From NCBI GenBank assembly GCA_019310865.1, contig JAFDDL010000287.1:1-5459 (forward strand): DNA of 5,459 nt, written 5' to 3'. The translations under genes and the position numbers were made by a program. The notes under the pieces are model-generated. The model was not told the DNA's origin, searched no databases, and saw nothing but the letters and a program-made list of their open reading frames with translations. Each line of letters opens with the position of its first letter. The first letter of the stretch is position 1. Source of the DNA: Deltaproteobacteria bacterium. GTDB taxonomy: Bacteria; Desulfobacterota; Desulfobacteria; Desulfobacterales; JAFDDL01. Below, in pieces: positions 1-5,459 of this stretch.

Positions 1-213
1 GCCGTTGTACCAATGAACTCGGAAGAGATTGAGCGGATCGGAAGCGTCCGGGTCAACCCCCGCCAGCCGATGAACAATGGCCGGCGGTATCGTGGCCGGG
101 TCGGCGAGTTGTTTGAACGTCGGCAGGACAACGCCGGCATTCCGGATATTATCGATGGTACTCTCATAGACCGTTTGATCTACAATGTTGCGTTCAAGGC
201 CGAGTTTTGTCAT
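1..213 (-). CDS. PLP-dependent enzyme of the cysteine synthase/TrpB fold, N-terminal part (cut by window edge)
   Basis: Only the first 71 codons are present; the gene continues past the left edge. The start is ATG at 213 (reverse strand), with AGAGGA at 218-223 four bases upstream. The visible protein has a segment VVLPTFKQLADP (residues 28-39) followed by TIPPAIV, and ends in DPLNLFRVHWYNG (59-71). From memory, this pattern occurs near the start of proteins annotated as pyridoxal-phosphate-dependent, cysteine-synthase-like enzymes of the fold type II group. No PLP-binding lysine or glycine loop is in view, so the assignment rests on N-terminal resemblance alone. Fold type II enzymes carry out beta- or gamma-eliminations and replacements on amino acids, which would suit removal of a group from a released amino acid, but the reaction here is unknown. 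The gene lies 91 bases downstream of the transporter. That gap shows no convincing hairpin or promoter, so it may share the upstream genes' transcript. Confidence 0.6.
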   Translation of the reverse strand, partial: MTKLGLERNIVDQTVYESTIDNIRNAGVVLPTFKQLADPATIPPAIVHRLAGVDPDASDPLNLFRVHWYNG

Positions 214-304
214 GGTTTCCTCTTATAGATAGTCATTTGTTGGTTGTCATGTCGTGCATAGAATCAATCCACCGTCCTTAAACATGGATACCACGCGTTC
301 TATT

Positions 305-1666
305 TTAATTCTGCATTACATCTTGAGAGCGGCTTGAACGGGATTCGATCCGCCGGCGGATGATAGAGTGTCGGCGCTCATCGATGGGAAACCGCCACAT
401 GATCAACGATGAGATGAAAAAAAAGATGCTGGGAAGTATGGCCATGGCGATATACATGCCGATCATGGATGTCCGGTCGTGAATGGTTGCAGCGGCGTCG
501 TAACCAAACATATCCACCAGAAAAAACGCCAATCCGCCGCCGACGCCGAGATTGAACTTCACGGCCAGGGTAAACACTGCGAAATATTGGCCGGCCCGGT
601 TGCTGCCGGATTTGAGGATATCGTAGTCGATTACGTCTCCCATGATTGCTCCCGGGATAACCATTACCGCGCCAAACATAAACATCATGCAGATCCATAG
701 CGCCATGAAGACCGGAAAAACGGATGGCCCGGGCCGCAGGAAAATTAATCCAAGGGAAAAGATCACCGACAATGCAAGCCCGACTGAAAAGGCCCGGTGC
801 TTACCGAATTTGTTCATCAGTCGCAACCACATGGGCATGGATAGCAGTTGCGCTGCCGACATGGCAATCAGTATCTCGGGGAATCTGTGGCCGATGCCCA
901 GATAGGTGTCGAAATAAAGAAACCCCAGGACCTGCTGCATGCCGGCGGCAAGCCCCGCGAACAAGAAGGAAGCAGCAAAGATCAGGAACGGTTTGTTCCG
1001 GGAAAAATCCCGCAGAAGCGTCAAAATCGTTCCGGTTACCCGGACGGCCACCGGTTTGCCCCGGGGAGCGAATACCACGGCCAGCAGGACCGAAATCGGT
1101 AGCAGAACGGCGACCATCAGGGCCACGATTTTCAGTACCGCAGGTGTCATTTCATGGGTCTCGAATATGGGCAGCAACGGAGAGGCGGCAAATACGAGCC
1201 CCCCGACACTGGCGAACGCGACCCGAAACGTGACGACTTTCGAACGGACTCGATAATCTCTTGTAATTTCAGCCTGCCAGGCCGCGTAAGGAATCTCCGC
1301 CAGGGTCAGGAACAGATAGAGCAGGATAAACCAAACCAGGAAGTACAGGGGCTCCACGACATCCGGTGGCACGAACAGGCGATAAACGGCGATAATGGTG
1401 AGGGCATAGCCGGCGATGATCCACGGTTTACGTTGACCGAGCGGTGTTCGGGTCCTGTCGGACAAATATCCGATGGCGGGGTCCGTCACCGCATCGAAAA
1501 TACGAGAAACCATCAACACGGTACCGATAAACGCCAGATCTAATGCGTAGTATTTCGCATAAATGGTGGGCAGGATGCTGCCGATGGGCCCAAACATCAA
1601 CGCCGTTACAAAGCTCGGCAATGCGAATGCAATCAGGCGACGGTTGGTGAGTTTTGTTTCCGTCAT
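305..1666 (-). CDS. MFS transporter, glycoside-pentoside-hexuronide (GPH/MelB-like) cation symporter family
   Basis: This is a 453-residue inner-membrane protein with about twelve hydrophobic segments, the usual length for GPH symporters. These move sugars or other small organic molecules with Na+ or H+. The family signature is clear at residues 55-82: RIFDAVTDPAIGYLSDRT followed by a Gly-Gln-Arg-Lys-Pro-Trp loop. Asp58 and Asp62 match the two cation-site aspartates of MelB (Asp55 and Asp59). Glu124, in TLAEIPYAAW, stands where MelB has Asp124. The C-terminal tail (about 428-453) is strongly basic and serine-rich, so probably cytoplasmic. The ATG at 1666 overlaps the stop of the upstream flavoprotein gene as ATGA. 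It has AAGGA at 1673-1677 inside that gene, six bases from the start, which points to translational coupling. The substrate cannot be read from the sequence. Given the neighbouring dipeptidase-like and GGT-like genes, import of an amino-acid or glycoside conjugate is plausible, but this is inference. Confidence 0.9.
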   Translation of the reverse strand: MTETKLTNRRLIAFALPSFVTALMFGPIGSILPTIYAKYYALDLAFIGTVLMVSRIFDAVTDPAIGYLSDRTRTPLGQRKPWIIAGYALTIIAVYRLFVPPDVVEPLYFLVWFILLYLFLTLAEIPYAAWQAEITRDYRVRSKVVTFRVAFASVGGLVFAASPLLPIFETHEMTPAVLKIVALMVAVLLPISVLLAVVFAPRGKPVAVRVTGTILTLLRDFSRNKPFLIFAASFLFAGLAAGMQQVLGFLYFDTYLGIGHRFPEILIAMSAAQLLSMPMWLRLMNKFGKHRAFSVGLALSVIFSLGLIFLRPGPSVFPVFMALWICMMFMFGAVMVIPGAIMGDVIDYDILKSGSNRAGQYFAVFTLAVKFNLGVGGGLAFFLVDMFGYDAAATIHDRTSMIGMYIAMAILPSIFFFISSLIMWRFPIDERRHSIIRRRIESRSSRSQDVMQN

Positions 1667-3060
1667 GTGGATTCCTTGTCCGGTAAATTGTCGATGACTT
1701 TCTGGTACGGTACCATCATCTCCTTATTGCTCATCTCCATCGCCTGTTTCAAAGCCTCCGGATCTTTAAACAGTTCTTCCATTTGCTTATGCTGCGCAAG
1801 AATCTGCGGGTCATCCTGCGGAAAATCATAAAATCCCTGCTGCTCGTAATAGCGATGATCGGCCTGGAAGGCAAAGCGGAGCCTTCCCCAAATCTCATCC
1901 CGGAATACTTTCTTTCCGCCAACGCCTAAAAAGGTGATGGGTTTGACATAGCCCAGATTATGCGCTTTGACGAGGCGCTGGGCCAGGTTGTGCAGCAGCG
2001 CATCAATCTGAGTTGAATCCCCGAATTCATCCGCGACCAGATCCACCAGGTTTGCCCGCTCCAAATCGGTCAAGGCGATGAGAATCTGCCTCAGGTTTTG
2101 AACCTGGCTTAAGGGTCCCGATATCAAAAATGCGATCTGCTTTCCGGTCTGGGTAGGCGTATGGGTTTTAAAAAAACGCCGATCATAAAACTGCTTCCAT
2201 TTTGCCGAAAGGTATCGATCCACAATGGTTCCCGCATAAACGATAATATCGGCCGGCATGATCTTTGATTTATAAAATTCCATAAACTCGTCTTTATCCC
2301 CATAGGCACATTCGTAATTTTGCCCACATTTACAACATCCCAGGCATCCCCCTTTGATTTGAATGTCGTTGAGATTGATAAGCTCAACGGTTGAAGCAAA
2401 TGAATCGGTAAAGCGCCGAATCATCCCCCCGATGTTTGTTCTCTCGTCAATGCAATCGGTAAGAACCACTATTTTTTTGCTTCCGGCATCGACTTTATGC
2501 TGGACCGTGCCGGGGGTATAGGTAAAATCCCGGAACGAGATGGGCTGGTAATGCCGCGTTGTGGGACTGGTATCTTCAATGTGCGCGAAAAAATTTTCTG
2601 CAAAATAGATCAGATCCTTCGGCCCGTTTTCTTCGAAAATCTCGTCCATATCCGGGGAAAAATTGTCCACATACTTCATTTCAAGATCATCGCACACGGC
2701 CTGCAGGTAGTTATGTGCCGTATGGTCATAAAAGTGGACCGATGTGGTCATCACGGCCGTATATTTTCCCTTGAAGATGCGCCCATATCCCCTTTCGCTG
2801 ATCAATTCGATAAATCGCTTGTACTGCGATGGAATCAGGCAAACATAAACCGGTGCGATCCACAGAATGCCATCTGCTGCTTCAACCGAGGCCATGATTT
2901 TTTCAAATGCATCCGGGTCTCGTTCAAGCCGTTTGATGCGCTGGGAGACGTGATGAACCGTATAATCGTGCTGGGCAAACTTTTTCTGTATCAGTTTTAC
3001 ATATTGCAGCGTGATACTTAATTCCCCTTTGGGGCTGCCGGATAATATGGTGATTTTCAT
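1663..3060 (-). CDS. Tandem flavodoxin-like NAD(P)H/FMN oxidoreductase with iron-sulfur-flavoprotein-type cysteine motif
   Basis: This 465-residue soluble protein appears to hold two flavodoxin-like (NADPH-dependent FMN reductase) domains. Domain 1 (about 1-160) opens with MKITILSGSPKGE, the beta-strand and phosphate loop that bind FMN, and has the APVYVCLIPSQYKRFIE segment (69-85), the family's P-x-Y flavin loop. Domain 2 (about 195-375) begins KKIVVLTDCIDERTNIGG and carries GCLGCCKCGQNYEC (238-251). Cysteines 239, 242, 245 and 251 fit Cys-x2-Cys-x2-Cys-x5-Cys, the compact spacing known from archaeal iron-sulfur flavoproteins; Cys243 is extra. It then has WKQFYDRR (288-295). A charged, helix-rich tail follows (about 375-465). 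A [4Fe-4S] cluster and electron transfer between flavins are inferred. The ATG at 3060 is preferred because AGGGGA (3067-3072) sits six bases upstream; the longer form from TTG at 3090 adds ten residues and is less convincing. It is the first gene of the leftward group, so it may supply a reductive step in the same pathway as the transporter. Confidence 0.85.
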   Translation of the reverse strand: MKITILSGSPKGELSITLQYVKLIQKKFAQHDYTVHHVSQRIKRLERDPDAFEKIMASVEAADGILWIAPVYVCLIPSQYKRFIELISERGYGRIFKGKYTAVMTTSVHFYDHTAHNYLQAVCDDLEMKYVDNFSPDMDEIFEENGPKDLIYFAENFFAHIEDTSPTTRHYQPISFRDFTYTPGTVQHKVDAGSKKIVVLTDCIDERTNIGGMIRRFTDSFASTVELINLNDIQIKGGCLGCCKCGQNYECAYGDKDEFMEFYKSKIMPADIIVYAGTIVDRYLSAKWKQFYDRRFFKTHTPTQTGKQIAFLISGPLSQVQNLRQILIALTDLERANLVDLVADEFGDSTQIDALLHNLAQRLVKAHNLGYVKPITFLGVGGKKVFRDEIWGRLRFAFQADHRYYEQQGFYDFPQDDPQILAQHKQMEELFKDPEALKQAMEMSNKEMMVPYQKVIDNLPDKEST

Positions 3061-3105
3061 GACCTTTCCCCTATTTTCATTCCTAATCAATAAAGCTTGT
3101 CCAAC

Positions 3106-3134
3106 ATATTATACTGATCAGATATGTTTGTCAA
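3106..3134 (-). promoter_or_regulatory. Sigma-70-type promoter for the leftward (flavoprotein-transporter) operon
   Basis: On the reverse strand a consensus -35 TTGACA (3134 to 3129) is followed by a 17-base spacer and TAATAT (3111 to 3106). An alternative -10, TATAAT (3113 to 3108), has a 15-base spacer. Transcription would begin near 3099, giving a leader of roughly 40 bases before the ATG at 3060. The spacer contains the palindrome CTGATCAG, so a repressor bound there would block RNA polymerase. The boxes are seen directly; activity is inferred. Confidence 0.7.
3111..3123. promoter_or_regulatory. Operator-like palindrome, left copy
   Basis: The plus strand reads ATACTGATCAGAT, with a perfect eight-base palindrome CTGATCAG at 3114-3121. 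It lies between the -35 and -10 boxes of the leftward promoter, a classic repressor position. A closely matching site lies in the opposing promoter. Short AT-flanked palindromes of this type are common for dimeric helix-turn-helix regulators such as the GntR family, but no regulator gene is in the window and the family is a guess. Confidence 0.55.
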
Positions 3135-3148
3135 GGCAAATTTAATGC

Positions 3149-3175
3149 TTGACCAACTCATCTGATTAGTATACT
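3149..3175 (+). promoter_or_regulatory. Probable promoter for the rightward (M19-GGT) operon
   Basis: TTGACC (3149-3154) and TATACT (3170-3175) are separated by 15 bases. That is short for a sigma-70 promoter, but the layout mirrors the opposing promoter: this 27-base stretch matches the reverse-strand copy at 3134-3108 in 22 positions. The start of transcription would be near 3182, giving a leader of about 44 bases before the ATG at 3226. The weaker -35 and short spacer may mean lower basal activity than the leftward promoter. Confidence 0.55.
3160..3172. promoter_or_regulatory. Operator-like palindrome, right copy
   Basis: The plus strand reads ATCTGATTAGTAT, which differs at one base from the reverse complement of the left copy at 3111-3123. 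The change (C to T in the core) breaks the perfect palindrome, so this site may bind the same regulator more weakly. It sits between the -35 and -10 boxes of the rightward promoter. The centre-to-centre distance between the two sites is 49 bases, which would also allow cooperative binding or a small loop; this is inference. Confidence 0.5.
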
Positions 3176-3214
3176 GTCAAGATGTTGTTGGATAACAAAA
3201 CTAAAAACCGAACC

Positions 3215-3219
3215 AGGAG
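3215..3219 (+). promoter_or_regulatory. Ribosome binding site of the M19-family gene
   Basis: AGGAG lies six bases before the ATG at 3226. This strong Shine-Dalgarno match fixes the start of the M19-family protein and supports the absence of an N-terminal signal peptide. Confidence 0.8.
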
Positions 3220-3225
3220 AAAACA

Positions 3226-4248
3226 ATGAACAAGTGGGATGTTTCCGACAAATCCGCTGCCATACTGCAAGACGCCGTTGTCTGTGACATGCTGGTCCCA
3301 TCATCACCGCTTCAGCCGGACATGGGACGGGGGTTCCCGGAGTTTATAGATCGCATGATTGACCATGGCGTCAACTTTGCCTCAATGACGGTATATGGCG
3401 ATTATCCGTCCATCGAGGATCATTTCAGGTGGGTGGCCCGCGGACGTGGTTATTTCCATAAACGATCCGATAAATTCGTTCTGGTTGATACGGCAGACGA
3501 CATTCTTCGCGCCAAGACCGAAGGAAAATTGGCCGTCAATTTCAATTTTCAGGGCACCAACGCATTGTTCGGCGAGCTCGCAATGGTCGAGTCTTACCGG
3601 AAACTGGGTGTCGGGCACATGCTGTTTGCCTATAACCAGCGAAACCTCATGGCCGACGGCTGCCACGAACGCACCGATGCAGGGCTGAGCCGGGCCGGCG
3701 TCAACCTGGTCAAGGAGATGAACCGCGTCGGCATGATCATCGACGGCACCCATACCGGGTATCGTTCCACCATGGAGATGATGGAGATGTCCACGGATCC
3801 GGTCATCTTCTCCCACTCCAATCCCAAGGCCCTGTATCAACATGACCGCAACATCACCGACGATCAGATCAAGGCCTGTGCGGCCACGGGCGGCGTTATC
3901 GGGATTAACGGTCTCGGCACTTTCATGAGCGGAAACATGCGGGATGTCTCAGCCGCGCTTTTCGTGAAACATGTTGATTATGTCGCCCAACTGGTGGGCC
4001 CGGATCATGTGGGGCTGGGCATGGATTACGTGCATGACCTGGAGCCGCTCTATGTGCACAACGAGCAGTTCCCGGAAACCTGGCCGCCGGAGATGGGATA
4101 CGGCGATCCCAATGATTGGAGTTTTATGCCGCCGGAAAGCCTACCGACCGTGGTCGAAGGATTGGTCCAGCACGGGTATGCAGAATCGGAAATTCGCAGC
4201 ATTCTGGGAGAAAACTGGCTCCGGGTAATGCGCCAGGTCTGGAAATAA
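3226..4248 (+). CDS. Peptidase M19 (membrane/renal dipeptidase) family protein with an altered metal site
   Basis: This 340-residue protein is close to the usual length of bacterial M19 dipeptidases, TIM-barrel enzymes that cleave dipeptides, including Cys-Gly and its conjugates, with two zinc ions. Family landmarks kept: His176 in IIDGTHTG and His197 in VIFSHSNP (second-zinc ligands, human His198 and His219), Arg208 in HDRNITDD (substrate carboxylate, human Arg230), Asp267 in VGLGMDYVHD (human Asp288), and the late GENWLRVM motif (328-335). Landmarks changed: the N-terminal Asp-Gly-His-x-Asp is replaced by DMLVP (21-25), losing both first-zinc ligands, and the bridging Glu is Gln109 in NFNFQGTN. 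It may therefore bind one metal, use other ligands, or do different chemistry. No signal peptide or lipobox is seen, so it is probably cytoplasmic despite the family name. It is the first gene of the rightward operon, 18 bases before the GGT-like gene. Family membership is secure; dipeptidase activity is not. Confidence 0.88.
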   Translation: MNKWDVSDKSAAILQDAVVCDMLVPSSPLQPDMGRGFPEFIDRMIDHGVNFASMTVYGDYPSIEDHFRWVARGRGYFHKRSDKFVLVDTADDILRAKTEGKLAVNFNFQGTNALFGELAMVESYRKLGVGHMLFAYNQRNLMADGCHERTDAGLSRAGVNLVKEMNRVGMIIDGTHTGYRSTMEMMEMSTDPVIFSHSNPKALYQHDRNITDDQIKACAATGGVIGINGLGTFMSGNMRDVSAALFVKHVDYVAQLVGPDHVGLGMDYVHDLEPLYVHNEQFPETWPPEMGYGDPNDWSFMPPESLPTVVEGLVQHGYAESEIRSILGENWLRVMRQVWK

Positions 4249-4254
4249 TATAAT

Positions 4255-4260
4255 AGGAAA
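4255..4260 (+). promoter_or_regulatory. Ribosome binding site of the GGT-like gene
   Basis: AGGAAA sits in the 18-base gap after the M19 stop codon, six bases before the ATG at 4267. It selects that ATG over the in-frame ATG at 4303 (residue 13). The tight spacing supports one transcript with the M19-family gene. Confidence 0.7.
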
Positions 4261-4266
4261 TGAGCA

Positions 4267-5459
4267 ATGGTGAACTTCGATAGAAATGAAGCAAGCCGAT
4301 ATATGACCGAGCCCGGTCCCAAGCCGGTCATTTCAGGTAAGAAGGCCGTTGCGGCCAGTCAATCGGCGCCCGCAACCGAGGCAATGTTGCGCATCCTGGA
4401 TGATGGCGGAAATGCAGTGGATGCTGCCATTGCCGGGTCACTCGTTAACGGCGTGGTGGACCATTTCCATACCAACCATGCAGGCACATCGACCTTTCTG
4501 TATTGGCATGCAAAAACGGGAATCCTGTATGGCCTCGATGCAACCGGGACCTTTCCCCATGAGTTGCCCCTATTCTATCCCATGCCGGATGTGGGGCATA
4601 ATTTTACCAGCCATTTTCAGGTTGCGGCCTGTATTCCGGGCTTTATGCCCGGTCTGGATCTCATGCACAGCCGCTTTGGCAGCAAACCCTGGGGAGATCT
4701 TGTGGATGATGCGATTTACTGGGCGGAGGAAGGTTATTTTTTAAATTCCGTCTCCCATGCCAATCATGTCAGCCAGTGGCCGTTTCGACTCTACTTTCCG
4801 GACGGTCGGGAAATGCACCTGCCCAACGATGGCCACCTGCCATCGGTGGGGCAGCGTTTTCTCAACCCGGCACTTGCACAAACCATGAAACGCCTGAAAG
4901 AGGAAGGCCCGGACTGTTTCACCACCGGCAGTTGGGCGATAGAATTTGTCAAAACCGCCAACGAGATGGGCTGGCCGATCACCATCGCGCATATGACGGC
5001 CAATCCGCCCAGTTGGGCGGAACCGTTTCGGTTCAATCACCGCGATTTTGAAATCGTTCAGCTGCCGTTGCCCCAGGCGCAGGGCGTCTTATGCGCCCTG
5101 GCAATGGGGATTCTGGACAAGCTGGGCATTTGTGAAATGGCGCCGCTTTCGGCCCAGTGGCTCTACGCCATGGGCCATGTGCTTCGCTGGGTACTCAAAG
5201 AGATTTGCTATCTCAATGACCCGCAGTATTTCGACGTGCCGACGGATGTCTGGACCGATTCTCAGTATCATGCCCATATTGCAAAAATCATCGGCGGGAT
5301 GAAACCCAAAGTTGATGTAACCGCGCATCTTGAAAAGGTGGCCGGAAAGATTCAGCTGCATGCCTCGGGCCAGGCACTGGGCCATCCCACGGATCCAGTC
5401 CACAAAGTTCCCAGCGGCAGCTGTGAACTGCTGGTTGTCGACAACGAAGGCAATTGGGT
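4267..5459 (+). CDS. Gamma-glutamyltransferase-family Ntn hydrolase, divergent active site (C-terminus cut by window edge)
   Basis: The frame stays open from ATG 4267 to the right edge: 397 complete codons of a protein that in this family is usually 530-580 residues. It covers the large subunit and the start of the small one. The GGT framework is clear: SAPATEAMLRILDDGGNAVD (33-52), ACIPGFMPGLDLMHSRFG (121-138), PWGDLVDDAIYWAEEGY (141-157) and LVVDNEGN (389-396), equivalent to the SVVDKDGN stretch after the catalytic Thr of E. coli GGT. Several catalytic features differ. LDATGTFP (90-97) replaces the D-x-R-E motif, so the substrate-binding Arg114 of E. coli is Thr93. The glycine-rich segment is NHAGTSTF (70-77). 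The family Pro-Pro-Ser-Ser-Gly-Gly loop is LPQAQG (268-273). The nucleophile position (E. coli Thr391) aligns with Ser385, followed by Cys386. There is no signal peptide, unlike periplasmic GGTs. It may be an acylase or amidase on another substrate. Family confidence is high, function open. Confidence 0.85.
   Translation, partial: MVNFDRNEASRYMTEPGPKPVISGKKAVAASQSAPATEAMLRILDDGGNAVDAAIAGSLVNGVVDHFHTNHAGTSTFLYWHAKTGILYGLDATGTFPHELPLFYPMPDVGHNFTSHFQVAACIPGFMPGLDLMHSRFGSKPWGDLVDDAIYWAEEGYFLNSVSHANHVSQWPFRLYFPDGREMHLPNDGHLPSVGQRFLNPALAQTMKRLKEEGPDCFTTGSWAIEFVKTANEMGWPITIAHMTANPPSWAEPFRFNHRDFEIVQLPLPQAQGVLCALAMGILDKLGICEMAPLSAQWLYAMGHVLRWVLKEICYLNDPQYFDVPTDVWTDSQYHAHIAKIIGGMKPKVDVTAHLEKVAGKIQLHASGQALGHPTDPVHKVPSGSCELLVVDNEGNW

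Noticed and set aside
13..228. Plus-strand open frame of 71 codons at the left edge
   Set aside because: It lies antisense to the PLP-enzyme start, which has a ribosome binding site and family-like sequence. The plus-strand translation shows no recognisable motif.
214..304. Possible terminator or promoter between the transporter and the PLP-enzyme gene
   Set aside because: No GC-rich stem with a T-run and no well-spaced -35/-10 pair was found on the reverse strand in these 91 bases.
724..1256. Several long plus-strand open frames antisense to the transporter gene
   Set aside because: They overlap one another in different frames and have Arg/Pro-rich compositions typical of shadow frames. 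The reverse strand here carries the GPH signature.
2497..3021. Plus-strand 174-codon frame antisense to the flavoprotein
   Set aside because: It mirrors a gene with clear domain motifs and has no family resemblance of its own.
3061..3090. Ten-residue longer flavoprotein start at TTG 3090
   Set aside because: The extension reads as an AT-rich leader. The ATG at 3060 directly begins the flavodoxin beta-strand and has AGGGGA six bases upstream.
3175..3180. Another reverse-strand TTGACA as a second -35 for the leftward operon
   Set aside because: No acceptable -10 lies 15-19 bases downstream of it on the reverse strand; the TTGACA at 3134-3129 has one.
3382..3843. Minus-strand 153-codon frame inside the M19-family gene
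   Set aside because: It is a shadow of the plus-strand gene, which keeps family motifs along its whole length. The opposite frame has no supporting promoter or motif.
4349..4744. Plus-strand 131-codon frame inside the GGT-like gene, possibly marking a frameshift
   Set aside because: The frame from 4267 stays open through this region and matches GGT sequence continuously, so there is no frameshift and this is an out-of-frame shadow.

Overview
The window holds five genes in two divergent groups that face away from one 165-base control region (about 3061-3225). No RNA gene, insertion sequence, CRISPR array, tRNA or clear factor-independent terminator was seen. The sequence looks like a free-living bacterium of medium G+C with dense, operon-style packing. 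The redox protein with a probable iron-sulfur motif, and the style of the left-edge PLP enzyme, suggest an anaerobe such as a Desulfobacterota member. That placement is inference only.

The leftward group, in transcription order, starts with a 465-residue protein with two flavodoxin-like domains and a Cys-x2-Cys-x2-Cys-x5-Cys motif (3060 to 1663). It overlaps by four bases (ATGA) a 453-residue GPH/MelB-type cation symporter (1666 to 305). After a 91-base gap comes the first 71 codons of what looks like a PLP-dependent enzyme of the cysteine synthase/tryptophan synthase-beta fold (213 to beyond base 1).

The rightward group starts with a 340-residue protein of the M19 membrane (renal) dipeptidase family (3226-4248). 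It is followed 18 bases later by a gamma-glutamyltransferase-family protein that runs off the right edge (4267 to beyond 5459; 397 complete codons seen). Neither has a signal peptide.

The most interesting point is that both hydrolase-family proteins keep the family framework but depart from it at key catalytic positions. The M19 protein lacks the first metal-binding His/Asp pair and has Gln for the bridging Glu. The GGT-like protein lacks the Arg that grips the gamma-glutamyl carboxylate and appears to have Ser instead of Thr as the Ntn nucleophile. The two promoters between the groups are near-copies of each other in inverted orientation. Each carries a CTGATYAG-centred operator-like palindrome, so the two groups are probably co-regulated.

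Together, symporter, GGT-like, M19-like, PLP enzyme and reductase resemble the parts list of a pathway for taking up and dismantling a glutathione-like, gamma-glutamyl or other amide-linked amino-acid conjugate. The altered active sites suggest that the substrate or chemistry is not the classical one. This pathway is a hypothesis from context and family knowledge.
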